The notes under the pieces are model-generated. The model was not told the origin of the DNA and ran no database searches. It saw only the letters and a program-made list of their open reading frames with translations. Source: Bin87 sp965217175 (GTDB lineage: Bacteria; Chloroflexota; Dehalococcoidia; Lucifugimonadales; UBA3495). From it: 64,000 bases of DNA. The translations under genes were made by a program, and so were the position numbers. The DNA lies in contig OZ244251.1 in assembly GCA_965217175.1 (NCBI GenBank), positions 2,542,001-2,606,000 of the forward strand, given 5' to 3'. Each line of letters begins with the position of its first letter. Positions within the stretch are counted from its first letter, which is position 1. This document shows positions 17,321 through 26,242 of the stretch, in pieces.

Positions 17321-18529
17321 TCAGGTCAGTTCCACGGTAACCGCGGGCAACCCGCACTCCAATTTTCCAATGGTTTCCAGGCAACGATCGTTAGCCGGTG
17401 GCATCACCGGACCGGAGAGCGCATCGCGACGCAGGCGTTCCAACGGCGACGATTTCAGCAGACCACCACCACCGGCCATCCTCATGGCGGCGTCAGTAAC
17501 CGACACACCCACTTCGGCGCAATATTGCTTGGCGCGATTGACCGCCAGCACCGATGCGATGGGGTCCTCGTCTCGGTCGGTCAGCGCGGCGTCGATCAGT
17601 AACAAACGGCCCGATTGGATTGCAACGCTCATCTCGCCTATGGAGCGCTGGACCGACGGGTACTGAACCATTGTTGCCCCGTCGGGAGTCCAGGTCCTCT
17701 GTTGAACGTAGTCAGTTATGTATGCGTACGCTGCCTCGGCAATACCGAGATATACGGCGGCGTAACCCAGTGAAAAACTTCCCCAGTCTGCCGACAACAG
17801 TCGGCCCGGCGGTCCGAACACATCATCGACCGACACGGACGTATCGTACTCGACGGTGTGGCTGGCCGTCGCCCTCATGCCCACGGCGTCCCATTGCCCG
17901 GTAACCGTCACTCCGCTGGAATCGCTGGGTATCATGGCGGAGATCAGATTCTCGGCGCCGCCGCCGCTGCCCGTTACGATACCCGACACAAAGAAATAAT
18001 CCGCCGCGTCGGCCAGCGAGCAAAAGTGTTTTGTGCCCTCCACGCGGTAGCCTCCGCGTTCCCGGGGCGTGAACGTGGTGGACAAGACGAACCGTTCCCG
18101 CGCCGACGCGCCGGGTTCGCTGGTAATCGAAGCGAAAAGGCGACCATTTGTAACCGCTTCTCCGAAATATCGCCACTGTTGTTCCGTGGTTCCCAACCCA
18201 CCCACAAACGAACCCAATACGTTCGTGTGCATGGTGAGCGTCAAACCGGTGGAAGCACACCCCCGTGCGACGGCGAGGATGCACATGGCGAAACCCAGTG
18301 GATCAAGACCGTGGCCTCCGAATTCCTTGGGGACTCGCAGGGTCAAAAGGCCGGTGTCGCGCAGGTCAATGTAATTTTCGGCAGGAAATTCGGCCGCAGC
18401 ATCGTAGCGTGCAGCGCGGGGAGCGAATTGGTCCCGGGCCAACTCGTCAGCAATTCTCGCCAGCGCCAATTCCTCATTGGTCATCAGGCGGACAGCTGCC
18501 AGTGGTATCGGTTCGATACTGAGGGCCAT
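17321..18529 (-). CDS. Acyl-CoA dehydrogenase family flavoprotein
   Basis: The 402-residue protein has the family plan: helical N-domain, middle beta-domain (ITSEPGAS, RVEGTKHFCSLADAADYFFVSG), and C-terminal helical domain with GGGGLLKSSPLERLRRDAL, the flavin-contact helix. It could be a dehydrogenase or, like several short ACAD relatives, a flavin-dependent oxygenase or desulfurisation-type enzyme (DszC/SfnC-like); GTKHFCS is common in the latter. Substrate unknown. It lies 26 bases downstream of the DUF1800 gene. The ATG has only a weak ribosome site. Confidence 0.82.
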   Translation of the reverse strand: MALSIEPIPLAAVRLMTNEELALARIADELARDQFAPRAARYDAAAEFPAENYIDLRDTGLLTLRVPKEFGGHGLDPLGFAMCILAVARGCASTGLTLTMHTNVLGSFVGGLGTTEQQWRYFGEAVTNGRLFASITSEPGASARERFVLSTTFTPRERGGYRVEGTKHFCSLADAADYFFVSGIVTGSGGGAENLISAMIPSDSSGVTVTGQWDAVGMRATASHTVEYDTSVSVDDVFGPPGRLLSADWGSFSLGYAAVYLGIAEAAYAYITDYVQQRTWTPDGATMVQYPSVQRSIGEMSVAIQSGRLLLIDAALTDRDEDPIASVLAVNRAKQYCAEVGVSVTDAAMRMAGGGGLLKSSPLERLRRDALSGPVMPPANDRCLETIGKLECGLPAVTVELT

Positions 18530-18555
18530 GATCGGCGCTCGCTACGGTTGAAGGA

Positions 18556-20052
18556 TCAGGCGAACTGGTACTCGCGCGTGGAACCTATCATGCGGAGCGC
18601 GTTCAAGATGATTGGTTCGGCAGTTGCGCGGCCTGCTTCGGTGCCTGTCTCCACCGGAAACTCAGCGCCACAGCGGGCGGCCTGGGCAATCAGGGCATCG
18701 CGATTGTCCGGCCGTAGTTCCACACAACCCAGTTGGTCCAGGCACCCGTCCACTATGGAGGCGGGGGTCAACGATGGTTCGCCATTCAGCACGTTATCCA
18801 CAATTGCTCTTACGCCGACATGCCTTGGGTCACCCAATTGGTCGGCAACAAAATTGATGCGCTCCACCATGCTGCCGCTGTCGATCCACTCTTTGCCGGT
18901 GTGCCAACCCTCCACCGACGGGGGATTCAGCAAGTCCTGATTCATGTAGCGGCATTCCAGCGCAAATTCCATCACACCGTGGCGGGGAAATTTCAAGTCG
19001 CCGACCAGATGCAATGTACCAACCACGACTTCGGCGGGACTTTTCACGCGGGCGAAACGGGCTGACTCTGATTTGAAGAAATCAGAGCTGAAGAGCAATT
19101 GAAGCATCGACTGTATATCGTAACCGGATCGGAAATACTCGGCTTCCAGCAGCGCGACTGCTTCAGGATCAGGCAGAGGAGTATTCTGCCAGGCCGGCAC
19201 CTGCACGTCGTCGGCCACGAAGAAATTGTACATGTGCCGACTGACAAACCGGGCCGTGGCCGGCTGCCTGCAGATTATGTCGATTATATCCTCACCGTTG
19301 AAATCGCCGGTCTCACCCAGGAAGGTTTTCTCGCCATCGTCGTGGTCGTCCGGATCGTATCGGAAAAGCCAGGGGATTTTGCCAAACGGGATGCTGGCGA
19401 CGTTGTCATCGTCAATGGTCCAACCGGTGAACGCCCGGGCGGCTTCCTGTACGTCTTCTTCAGAGTAATTGGAGCGGCCATCCATACCGACGCCCATGGA
19501 AAAGAGCTCCAGCAACTCGCGGCCCCAGTTTTCGTTGATGGCATCCTTGTGATTGAAATTGTTGTCCAGCCAGAAGATCATCGCCGGGTCGCGGGCCAGT
19601 TGAACCAGCAAGTCACGGAAAGAACCCAACCCATGTGCGCGCAACATGTCGATCTGGTTCAGCATGGTTTTTTCGTGCAGGACTTTTGCCAATCCGGTCG
19701 CAAACACACCGTGCCAGAACAGGGCCACTTTCTCCTGCAATGGACGGGTGCCCGCACTGGCATTCATCCGATATACCGTCTCGGTCAGCGCGCCCTCTAT
19801 GTTGCGGCATTCCTTCCAGTCGATGTAGTAGCGCTCAATGATGTCTTCATCCAGTCCCTGTGAATCTTCGGGATGCAGCAGCCATTCCAGCGTGGCATCG
19901 TATCCACGGGAGCAATACGCATCCAATTCAGAAGGGGTTGCCCCGAACCCGGCCCGCCGCATCAGGTGAGCAATTAACGAGCGCTCCCGGCCCGAACCAA
20001 GGGCATTCTCGGAATAATTTGGGGTTGGTCGAGCGGAATCTATAGTCGTCAT
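18556..20052 (-). CDS. DUF1800-family protein
   Basis: The 498-residue protein starts with a segment typical of DUF1800 (HLMRRAGFGATPSELDAYCSRGYDATLEWLL). It has the core ALFWHGVFATG, NQIDMLRAHGLGSFRDLL, INENWGRELLELFSMGVG, EEDVQEAARAFTGW and the C-terminal PPSVEGWHTGKEWID. The family has no firmly known function and usually sits next to a DUF1501 (sulfatase-like) gene. Here the next gene is an acyl-CoA-dehydrogenase homologue and no DUF1501 partner is present nearby. No clear signal peptide is visible. Confidence 0.88.
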   Translation of the reverse strand: MTTIDSARPTPNYSENALGSGRERSLIAHLMRRAGFGATPSELDAYCSRGYDATLEWLLHPEDSQGLDEDIIERYYIDWKECRNIEGALTETVYRMNASAGTRPLQEKVALFWHGVFATGLAKVLHEKTMLNQIDMLRAHGLGSFRDLLVQLARDPAMIFWLDNNFNHKDAINENWGRELLELFSMGVGMDGRSNYSEEDVQEAARAFTGWTIDDDNVASIPFGKIPWLFRYDPDDHDDGEKTFLGETGDFNGEDIIDIICRQPATARFVSRHMYNFFVADDVQVPAWQNTPLPDPEAVALLEAEYFRSGYDIQSMLQLLFSSDFFKSESARFARVKSPAEVVVGTLHLVGDLKFPRHGVMEFALECRYMNQDLLNPPSVEGWHTGKEWIDSGSMVERINFVADQLGDPRHVGVRAIVDNVLNGEPSLTPASIVDGCLDQLGCVELRPDNRDALIAQAARCGAEFPVETGTEAGRATAEPIILNALRMIGSTREYQFA

Positions 20053-20204
20053 TTGCGGATCCCTTCCACGATACTGAACGAGGCGATTGAGAATTAATCC
20101 CCGGGTGGGAATCGCGGCTAATCATACCACAGCGCCCGATCAAGACCCGGGGCCCGGGAATACCGCAACTGTTCAGAGTTGAAGTTAGTATCCTGGCCCC
20201 AACC

Positions 20205-20300
20205 TGTCTTTCCCGCGAACGCGGGAATCCAGCAAGCCGAGGATAAGCGACATAGCGGTTAAAAGACGCCTCTGGATTCCGGCTCAAGGCCGGAATGACG
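20205..20300 (+). repeat. Dispersed palindromic intergenic repeat
   Basis: The block holds two hairpins: CTTTCCCGCGAACGCGGGAA and ATTCCGGCTCAAGGCCGGAAT, joined through complementary GAATCCAG and CTGGATTC. The left half recurs at 48279-48313. It occupies the centre of the 492-base gap between the DUF1800 gene and the MFS gene. Confidence 0.65.
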
Positions 20301-20404
20301 GAATGGTTTGGCTGGAATGACCGAGTGGTATGGAAATCACAAGTCGAGTCTGAACTGATACGGAATACCGCAACACGACACGTATCGTGCCCACTATGTT
20401 CGTG

Positions 20405-20436
20405 TTGACACTAATCTCGGGCCGGCGCAGTATATT
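20405..20436 (+). promoter_or_regulatory. Weak promoter candidate upstream of the MFS cluster
   Basis: A perfect TTGACA at 20405-20410 is followed by TATATT at 20431-20436, but the 20-base spacing is longer than usual. It is the best candidate in the gap before the exporter genes. Confidence 0.35.
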
Positions 20437-20544
20437 TGCAGTTCACCGTGATCATCCGACACCATCATTTGCAGCTCGTTAGCAGTTTTGGCGGGCTACG
20501 ACCACGGCAAACGGCGAGGTTGATCCATCGCGAATAGACGTAGA

Positions 20545-21786
20545 TTGCCCCGGATGCACACCCTCGATTCGTGGTTGGCATATCGCGATTTCCGCCTGCT
20601 GTGGATCGGCAATTTTTTTGGCAACACCGGCATGTGGCTACAACTGCTCAGTGTGGGTTGGTTGGTAAAAGAGCTGTCGGAAGGCTCGGGTATCGGCGGG
20701 TTGTTGGTGGTCTCGGTCGGCGCGCTTAACACCCTCCCCGGCTTGATCATGAACCCGCTTTCCGGCGTCCTCGGAGACCGACTGGATCGCCGCAAGCTGG
20801 TAATCATTGTGCAATCCCTGGGCGCCATACTGGCATTGTCTTTCGCCTTTCTGGTAGCCAGCGATCTGATCCGGCCCTGGCACGCATACGCCTATGTACT
20901 GATCTCCGGTTCGTTCCTGGCCATTTCTCAGCCATTGCAACAGGTACTGATTTCCAACACCGTGCCCCGAGCGGCTATCGGGAACGCATACGCCATAAAT
21001 GTACTAACCGTCACCGGCACACGGATATTCGGGCCGTTCGCCGGCGGGTTGTTGATCGCCCAGTGGGGGTTTTTTTGGAACTTCGCGCTTGAAGCTGCGT
21101 TATATCTCGGCGTCGTGATTATGTTCTTAACGATGCGAACGCCGTACGCCACCGAGCGCGCGCCTGATACCGCTGGCCGTCTTTCCCCGCTGGCAGACTT
21201 CCGAGACGGCTTGAGGCACATCTGGAGGGACCAGAGAGAAATCCTGCAGATCATGGTAGTGTCGGTCATCCCCAACACGATTTTGCACCCGGTTTGGTTC
21301 CTGTTGCCTTTGTTCACTGCCCAGGTGCTGCACGCCGAAGTGGATATGGGTGGATACCTGTTGGCGGTAACCGGCGCGGGCGGGTTGATATCCACTTTGG
21401 CAATTGCGACGTTCGGATTCCCACCTCGCAAGGGTTACATCCTCCTGGCGGCGGCGGCTCTCAGTTCGGTTAGCACGATGATGTTCTCTCATTCGTCATG
21501 GCTTCCCGCCGCACTGATATTCCTGGCGTTGATGTCCATGTTCCAGGCGCACTATCGCACCACCCAGGGGACGGTTGTGTTGACCATCGTCCCTGATCGC
21601 TTTCGCGCCCGGACGATGAGTGTTTTGAACTATGAACGAGCGTTCCTTACCGGCACCAGTATTCTGGTAGGGTTACTGGCCGATTACACGTCTGCGTCCA
21701 TGGCCATTCTTTGCCTGGGGGGTCTGGGGCTCTTGATGTCCGCGTTTTGCGCCGCTGCCTTACCACGGGTGCGTTCTCTCGACTGA
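20545..21786 (+). CDS. MFS exporter, EntS-like (tandem copy 1)
   Basis: The 413-residue protein has about twelve hydrophobic segments and the MFS loop 2-3 motif GVLGDRLDRRK (near residues 72-82). The TTG start is chosen because the N-terminus MPRMHTLDSWLAYRDFRLLW aligns exactly with that of the next gene (MPRLHTLDAWLAYRNYRLLW); a second ATG lies three codons in. It belongs to the enterobactin-exporter/multidrug-like MFS branch and would export small hydrophobic or siderophore-like molecules across the cytoplasmic membrane. Substrate unknown. Confidence 0.85.
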   Translation: MPRMHTLDSWLAYRDFRLLWIGNFFGNTGMWLQLLSVGWLVKELSEGSGIGGLLVVSVGALNTLPGLIMNPLSGVLGDRLDRRKLVIIVQSLGAILALSFAFLVASDLIRPWHAYAYVLISGSFLAISQPLQQVLISNTVPRAAIGNAYAINVLTVTGTRIFGPFAGGLLIAQWGFFWNFALEAALYLGVVIMFLTMRTPYATERAPDTAGRLSPLADFRDGLRHIWRDQREILQIMVVSVIPNTILHPVWFLLPLFTAQVLHAEVDMGGYLLAVTGAGGLISTLAIATFGFPPRKGYILLAAAALSSVSTMMFSHSSWLPAALIFLALMSMFQAHYRTTQGTVVLTIVPDRFRARTMSVLNYERAFLTGTSILVGLLADYTSASMAILCLGGLGLLMSAFCAAALPRVRSLD

Positions 21787-21997
21787 CCGACGTGGGTCAG
21801 GAATGACAAACCAGATGGAAGTTCGCGTTTGGGGCAGTTTCCCATTATCAGACGGAATATCTAACCGCTCACAGCATTGACGAACGTGCTGAACAGGCGC
21901 AATATACGACCCAAGCTGGGCGGCGCAACACCAGCGGCAACGCCATTTATTGGCAATTCGGAAGAAGGGGAGACATTTCATCATTCGCATCGTTCGG

Positions 21998-23233
21998 ATG
22001 CCCCGGCTGCACACTCTGGATGCGTGGTTAGCGTATCGCAACTACCGGCTGCTTTGGTGCGGCAATTTTTTTGCCAACAGCGCACAGTGGTTACAACTGC
22101 TCACTGTAGGGTGGTTGGTTCTGGAACTGTCCGAAGGATCTACGGTCGCTGGATTACTGGTGGTTACCGTGGGCGGAATCAACACGCTGCCGGGTCTTAT
22201 CGTTGGACCGTGGGGAGGCGTTCTCAGCGACCGGTTCGACCGGCGACGGCTGGTCATTTCCCTGCAGGCGGTAATGGCGGTTCTGGCCTTCGGCTTTGCG
22301 GCGCTCGTGCTGACCGAACGGGTGGAAGTGTGGCACGCCTATGGGTACGTAATTCTCGCCGGCAGCTGCCACGCGATGATCCAGCCCATGCGCCAGGCCC
22401 TCATCGCCGGAACCGTGCCCCGCGAAATGTTGGGCAACGCACTGGCGACCAACGTCCTCACCATCACCGGAACCCGCATATTCGGCCCATTCATCGGCGG
22501 TTTCCTGATCTTCACGTTGGGATTCTTCTGGAATTTCACCATCGAGGCGTGCCTGTATCTGGCGAACATCGCGATGATATTTTCATTGCGCACTCCTTAT
22601 TTTCAACCCGGTGACGCTCGCCAGAGGGGGTCGTTTCTCGCCAACCTGATCGAGGGTATGCGCTATATCTGGAGCGGAGAACGGGCTATATTCCAGTTGA
22701 TGATTTTGTCGGTAATCCCCAATATCATCCTGCATCCGATTTGGTTCCTGTTCCCGGTGTTCACCACCGACGTGCTGATGCGCGATGCCAACATCGGTGG
22801 TTTCCTGTTGTCGGTAACTGGCATCGGAGGGTTTCTGGCCGCTCTGTTCATGGCTTCGTTCGGCTTCGTGTTTACCAAAGGAAAGGTTGTATTGGGAGCC
22901 GCCGTAACCAGCGCCATCACGGCCATATTTTTTGCGTTCTCACACTGGATGGCGCTGGCTTTCGTGGTAATTGCAGCGATGGCGTTCAGCCAGGCAGTGT
23001 TCCGCACCACCCGCGGGACGCTGATACAGACGTTGGCTCCGGATCGGTTGCGAGGCAGGTTGACGAGCTTGCAAAGTCTGGACCGCGGGTTCCTGGTGGT
23101 TGCCAGCCTGGGCGTGGGATTGTTGTCGGATGCAACCTCACCAACAACTGCCATCGCCATCGTGGGGTCACTGGGCCTTGTTCTGGCGTTGGTTTGTGCG
23201 GCGGCCCTGTGGCGCGTCCGCCTGTTGCCGTGA
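21998..23233 (+). CDS. MFS exporter, EntS-like (tandem copy 2)
   Basis: The 411-residue protein is a full-length paralogue of the preceding exporter, matching it throughout (GVLSDRFDRRR, NVLTITGTRIFGPFIGGFL). The ATG at 21998 is chosen by alignment to the paralogue; the GGGGAGA ribosome-like stretch lies about 25 bases upstream, so a slightly earlier non-ATG start is possible. The tandem duplication may give related exporters different substrates, or a heterodimer, but only duplication is visible. Confidence 0.83.
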   Translation: MPRLHTLDAWLAYRNYRLLWCGNFFANSAQWLQLLTVGWLVLELSEGSTVAGLLVVTVGGINTLPGLIVGPWGGVLSDRFDRRRLVISLQAVMAVLAFGFAALVLTERVEVWHAYGYVILAGSCHAMIQPMRQALIAGTVPREMLGNALATNVLTITGTRIFGPFIGGFLIFTLGFFWNFTIEACLYLANIAMIFSLRTPYFQPGDARQRGSFLANLIEGMRYIWSGERAIFQLMILSVIPNIILHPIWFLFPVFTTDVLMRDANIGGFLLSVTGIGGFLAALFMASFGFVFTKGKVVLGAAVTSAITAIFFAFSHWMALAFVVIAAMAFSQAVFRTTRGTLIQTLAPDRLRGRLTSLQSLDRGFLVVASLGVGLLSDATSPTTAIAIVGSLGLVLALVCAAALWRVRLLP

Positions 23234-23402
23234 TCGCAGGGCTAACCGAGTACATCTTGGTCGCATGATCCGGGTCGAATGTTTCGGGTCGGCTGCATAC
23301 CATCGCCGCAACCGGTGTCATTTCGTATGAGATGCCGGCAGGAGTATCATGGATCGCCCCCAGGGCTGATTAGGCCGGGCCAAGGCAAGGGTGTAACTTA
23401 GT

Positions 23403-24914
23403 TTGATTCAGCGCATCACGGTTAGCCGGTATTACAAGTGGTGGATATTCTGGACAATCGCCACCGGCACGTTTTTCTCGGTGGTAGACCACGGGAGCGT
23501 CCTTATTGCGCTGCCGGGCATCGAATCGCATTTCGACGCTACGCTGGAATCGGTTCAATGGGTGGTGGTTGCCTACGCCCTCACGATCAGCGTGCTGTTG
23601 TTGCCCATGGGCCGGCTCGGCGATGTAGTCGGACGCCGTAACGTATACGTGGCGGGCACCGCAATTTTCGTATTGGGTTCCCTCGGATCCACTTTTGCCC
23701 CCGATTTGAACATCCTGATCACATGTCGCGTCCTACAAGGCGTGGGGTCCGGGATGGTGCAAGGCTGTGGGATGGGCATGTTCATCGCCGCATTCCCCGA
23801 TTCAGAACGTGGCAAGGCCCTGGGAATGCACCTGAGTATGGTTGGCCTGGGAGCGATTGCCGGACCTGTGCTCGGCGGTTTCCTGGTAGCCTGGTTGGGT
23901 TGGCAGTGGGTGTTTTTCGTAAACGTTCCCACCGGAACAATCGTGTTGGCGCTGTCTTGGTTCCTGCTGGAACGGGGGCCCAACTCAGGACGGAATCGCC
24001 AGGGAGAGCGCGGCGCATTCGACTGGATTGGCGCCGGGTTATCCGGCGTTATCCTGCTGGTAATGCTGCTGGTGGTCGGCAACGGGAACGCCCTCGGCTG
24101 GCTCTCGGTGCTGGCCATTACGGGCGGTGCGTCAGTGGTGGTTTTGAGCGCGGGATTCGTTTGGTGGGAATTGAGAACAAAATCGCCGATGCTGGAACTG
24201 AGGCTATTCGCCAACCGCATTTTCGGATTGGGCGTGGCGGCGGCCTGGTTGTCATTTTTCGGAACTTCGGCCGCCAGGTTCATGATGCCTTTCTATTTGC
24301 AGCGCGTACTGGCGTACTCTCCGGAGCAGGTCGGGTTGATGATGATACCGGCGGCGCTGTGCATGGTGGTAATCGGGCCATTCAGCGGCCGGCTTTCCGA
24401 CCGGTTCGGTTGGCAGGCCTTTACCATCGGAGGCATATCTCTCACCGCCGCCGGCGCCTTTGTTTTTGCCTTTGCCCTTAACGAGCAATCATCCGTTGGA
24501 CTGATAATCGGCATTATGATGCTGCAGAGCTGCGGCACCGCACTTTTCAACTCTCCCAACAGCAGCAGCATCATAAGTGTGGTGGAGCGAAGCAGGTACG
24601 GTGTGGTTTCGGCCTTGACACAACTGGTACGCAACTCAGCCAACGTCGTCAGCGTCGCCGTGGCAACCACCGTGGTCGTGTCAACCATGGCCACTTACGG
24701 GGTGGAGCCGAAACTGGACGCCGTGAATCCCGAGGTGTCGACCGCCTTCGTGGCCGGGCTCAAGTGGGCATTCATGCTGATGGGTGCAAGCCTGGGCGCG
24801 GGCGCTCTGATATCGGTGATGAGAGCCGTGGGCAGCCGGCAAAAGCCCGCCATTACGGCAAGCCCGCTGCCCACTGAAACCCCAGCATCAGTCGCCGGGC
24901 CGGGAGACTGCTAA
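23403..24914 (+). CDS. MFS exporter, DHA2 (14-TM) family
   Basis: The 503-residue protein has 14 predicted hydrophobic segments and DHA2 motifs: VDHGSVLIALPGIESHF in TM1, MGRLGDVVGRRN in loop 2-3 and GPVLGGFLVAWLGWQWVFFVNVP (motif C) in TM5. DHA2 proteins are proton antiporters for drugs and metabolites. It closely resembles the exporter at 36816. A TTG start is used; no strong ribosome site is seen. It forms a three-exporter run with the two genes before it. Confidence 0.88.
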   Translation: MIQRITVSRYYKWWIFWTIATGTFFSVVDHGSVLIALPGIESHFDATLESVQWVVVAYALTISVLLLPMGRLGDVVGRRNVYVAGTAIFVLGSLGSTFAPDLNILITCRVLQGVGSGMVQGCGMGMFIAAFPDSERGKALGMHLSMVGLGAIAGPVLGGFLVAWLGWQWVFFVNVPTGTIVLALSWFLLERGPNSGRNRQGERGAFDWIGAGLSGVILLVMLLVVGNGNALGWLSVLAITGGASVVVLSAGFVWWELRTKSPMLELRLFANRIFGLGVAAAWLSFFGTSAARFMMPFYLQRVLAYSPEQVGLMMIPAALCMVVIGPFSGRLSDRFGWQAFTIGGISLTAAGAFVFAFALNEQSSVGLIIGIMMLQSCGTALFNSPNSSSIISVVERSRYGVVSALTQLVRNSANVVSVAVATTVVVSTMATYGVEPKLDAVNPEVSTAFVAGLKWAFMLMGASLGAGALISVMRAVGSRQKPAITASPLPTETPASVAGPGDC

Positions 24915-24926
24915 CCGCCAACCCCC

Positions 24927-24968
24927 GATCGGGCTAAATTTCCGATCCGGCTAAATTTCCGATCGGCT
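24927..24968 (+). repeat. 17-bp tandem repeat (2.5 copies) between convergent genes
   Basis: GATCGGGCTAAATTTCC, GATCCGGCTAAATTTCC and a partial GATCGGCT follow one another between the stops of the DHA2 exporter and the flavin monooxygenase. GATC-centred palindromic ends could form short hairpins. No U-tract makes a simple terminator. Confidence 0.7.
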
Positions 24969-24979
24969 CCCGTTTCATA

Positions 24980-26029
24980 TCAGCCGTCGTTGGCAAATCG
25001 CGGCATTACCTCATTGGCGAACAGCTCCATGGACTTGAGCTGCTTGGCTTGCGGCAATCCACCGAAGGCAAAGTTGCACCCGAAATAACGCACGCCGGCG
25101 TCGTAAAGAACCTGGATCTTGGCGGCGCACTGGTCAGGAGTGCCGATGAAGGCACGATTTTCGGCCAGATATTCATAGGTCGGGGGGAATTTCGTGCGGG
25201 TGCGACGGTAGTCGTCCAACCGTTGGTACACTTCGCTGCCCACTGGAAATTCCGTACGCCAGGTATTGATGTCCAGTGTCCAGTTCAATGCCTCCCGTGC
25301 GTCGCGGTGTGCCTGTTCCTCAGTCTCGGCCACGTAGAAATACCGGAAGACAGGTACATCAGCCGGCGACGCCGGATTTCCGGCCCGGTTCGCGATGTCC
25401 AGGTATCGCGCCAAAAGGTCCACCGCATCGGCCGTGTTGAGCACAACCCCGATGATCAATTTTCGACCGGAAGATGCCACGAAGTCCAGGGATTCGGCGC
25501 TCCTGGTCGCCGCCACGTAGACCGGAGGATGCGGTTTCTGCAACGGTTGAGGCACCAGGTTCAGGTTGCTGGCTGTGTAGTAATCCCCGGCAAAAGAATA
25601 GTCTCGAACCGTCCACAAGGATTCCACCATCTCGATGGTTTCTCGGTAGCGCGCCTGACTCTCCGCGTGATCTACGCCGAAGTTCACGTACTCGGAGGAT
25701 GCCGCACCGCGCCCGAATCCGATGTCCAGCCTCCCGTTACTGAGAACATCCAGCGTGGCAGTATCCTCGGCGAGACGCACCGGATGATGCAGTGGCGGGA
25801 TCAGCACGGCGGTTCCCAGGCGGATACGTTCCGTACGCGCCGCTATATTGCTGGCCAGCACCAGAGATGACGCACCGAGTCCGTATCGCGTGAAATGGTG
25901 TTCTGCCAACCAGATAGCTTTGTAACCGAGTTCTTCACCAACCACGGCCTGTTCGATTAGATCCGAATACAACCCCTGGGGCGTATATTCCTCGGGCCAC
26001 GGTATATGGGAAAACAGAGCAAAATCCAT
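24980..26029 (-). CDS. Luciferase-like F420/FMN-dependent monooxygenase (copy 1)
   Basis: The 349-residue TIM-barrel protein has the bacterial-luciferase-like signature LGYKAIWLAEHHFTRYG (residues 34-50), RIRLGTAVLIPPLHHPVRLAEDTATLD and GRLDIGFGRGAASSEY. Such enzymes use reduced flavin, FMNH2 or sometimes F420, to oxygenate diverse substrates. The ATG has an AAGGAGCC site. It stands alone between a transporter and the RND operon. Substrate unknown. Confidence 0.87.
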   Translation of the reverse strand: MDFALFSHIPWPEEYTPQGLYSDLIEQAVVGEELGYKAIWLAEHHFTRYGLGASSLVLASNIAARTERIRLGTAVLIPPLHHPVRLAEDTATLDVLSNGRLDIGFGRGAASSEYVNFGVDHAESQARYRETIEMVESLWTVRDYSFAGDYYTASNLNLVPQPLQKPHPPVYVAATRSAESLDFVASSGRKLIIGVVLNTADAVDLLARYLDIANRAGNPASPADVPVFRYFYVAETEEQAHRDAREALNWTLDINTWRTEFPVGSEVYQRLDDYRRTRTKFPPTYEYLAENRAFIGTPDQCAAKIQVLYDAGVRYFGCNFAFGGLPQAKQLKSMELFANEVMPRFANDG

Positions 26030-26156
26030 TCAAGGCTCCTTGCGAAGTGATACCAGGGAGTTTACTACACGACCAGGAGCCTCCAAGTCCCAATTGGTTG
26101 CTGTGGCGGCGGCGGGCGGACATGCGTCAATCGGTGGGTTGAAAAATCTTTGGTAG

Positions 26157-26217
26157 TATAATTAAGCAAGAATCCGTGTATCCCGCGACTTTGCAGCCAG
26201 TGGGACGCGGGTTTTCT
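26157..26217 (+). promoter_or_regulatory. Leader with -10 box and hairpin upstream of the RND operon
   Basis: A perfect TATAAT at 26157-26162 lacks a well-spaced -35. Downstream, CCCGCG (26182-26187) can pair with CGCGGG (26206-26211), followed by TTTTCT and then the TTG start at 26243. A hairpin plus U-run inside a short leader could act as an attenuator, but the stem is only 6 bp. Confidence 0.35.
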
Positions 26218-26242
26218 GTACGTATGCACTTAGGGGGCGGCA

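Noticed and set aside
17858..18940. A 360-codon plus-strand frame
   Set aside because: It runs antisense through the acyl-CoA dehydrogenase and DUF1800 genes, both with recognised family motifs.
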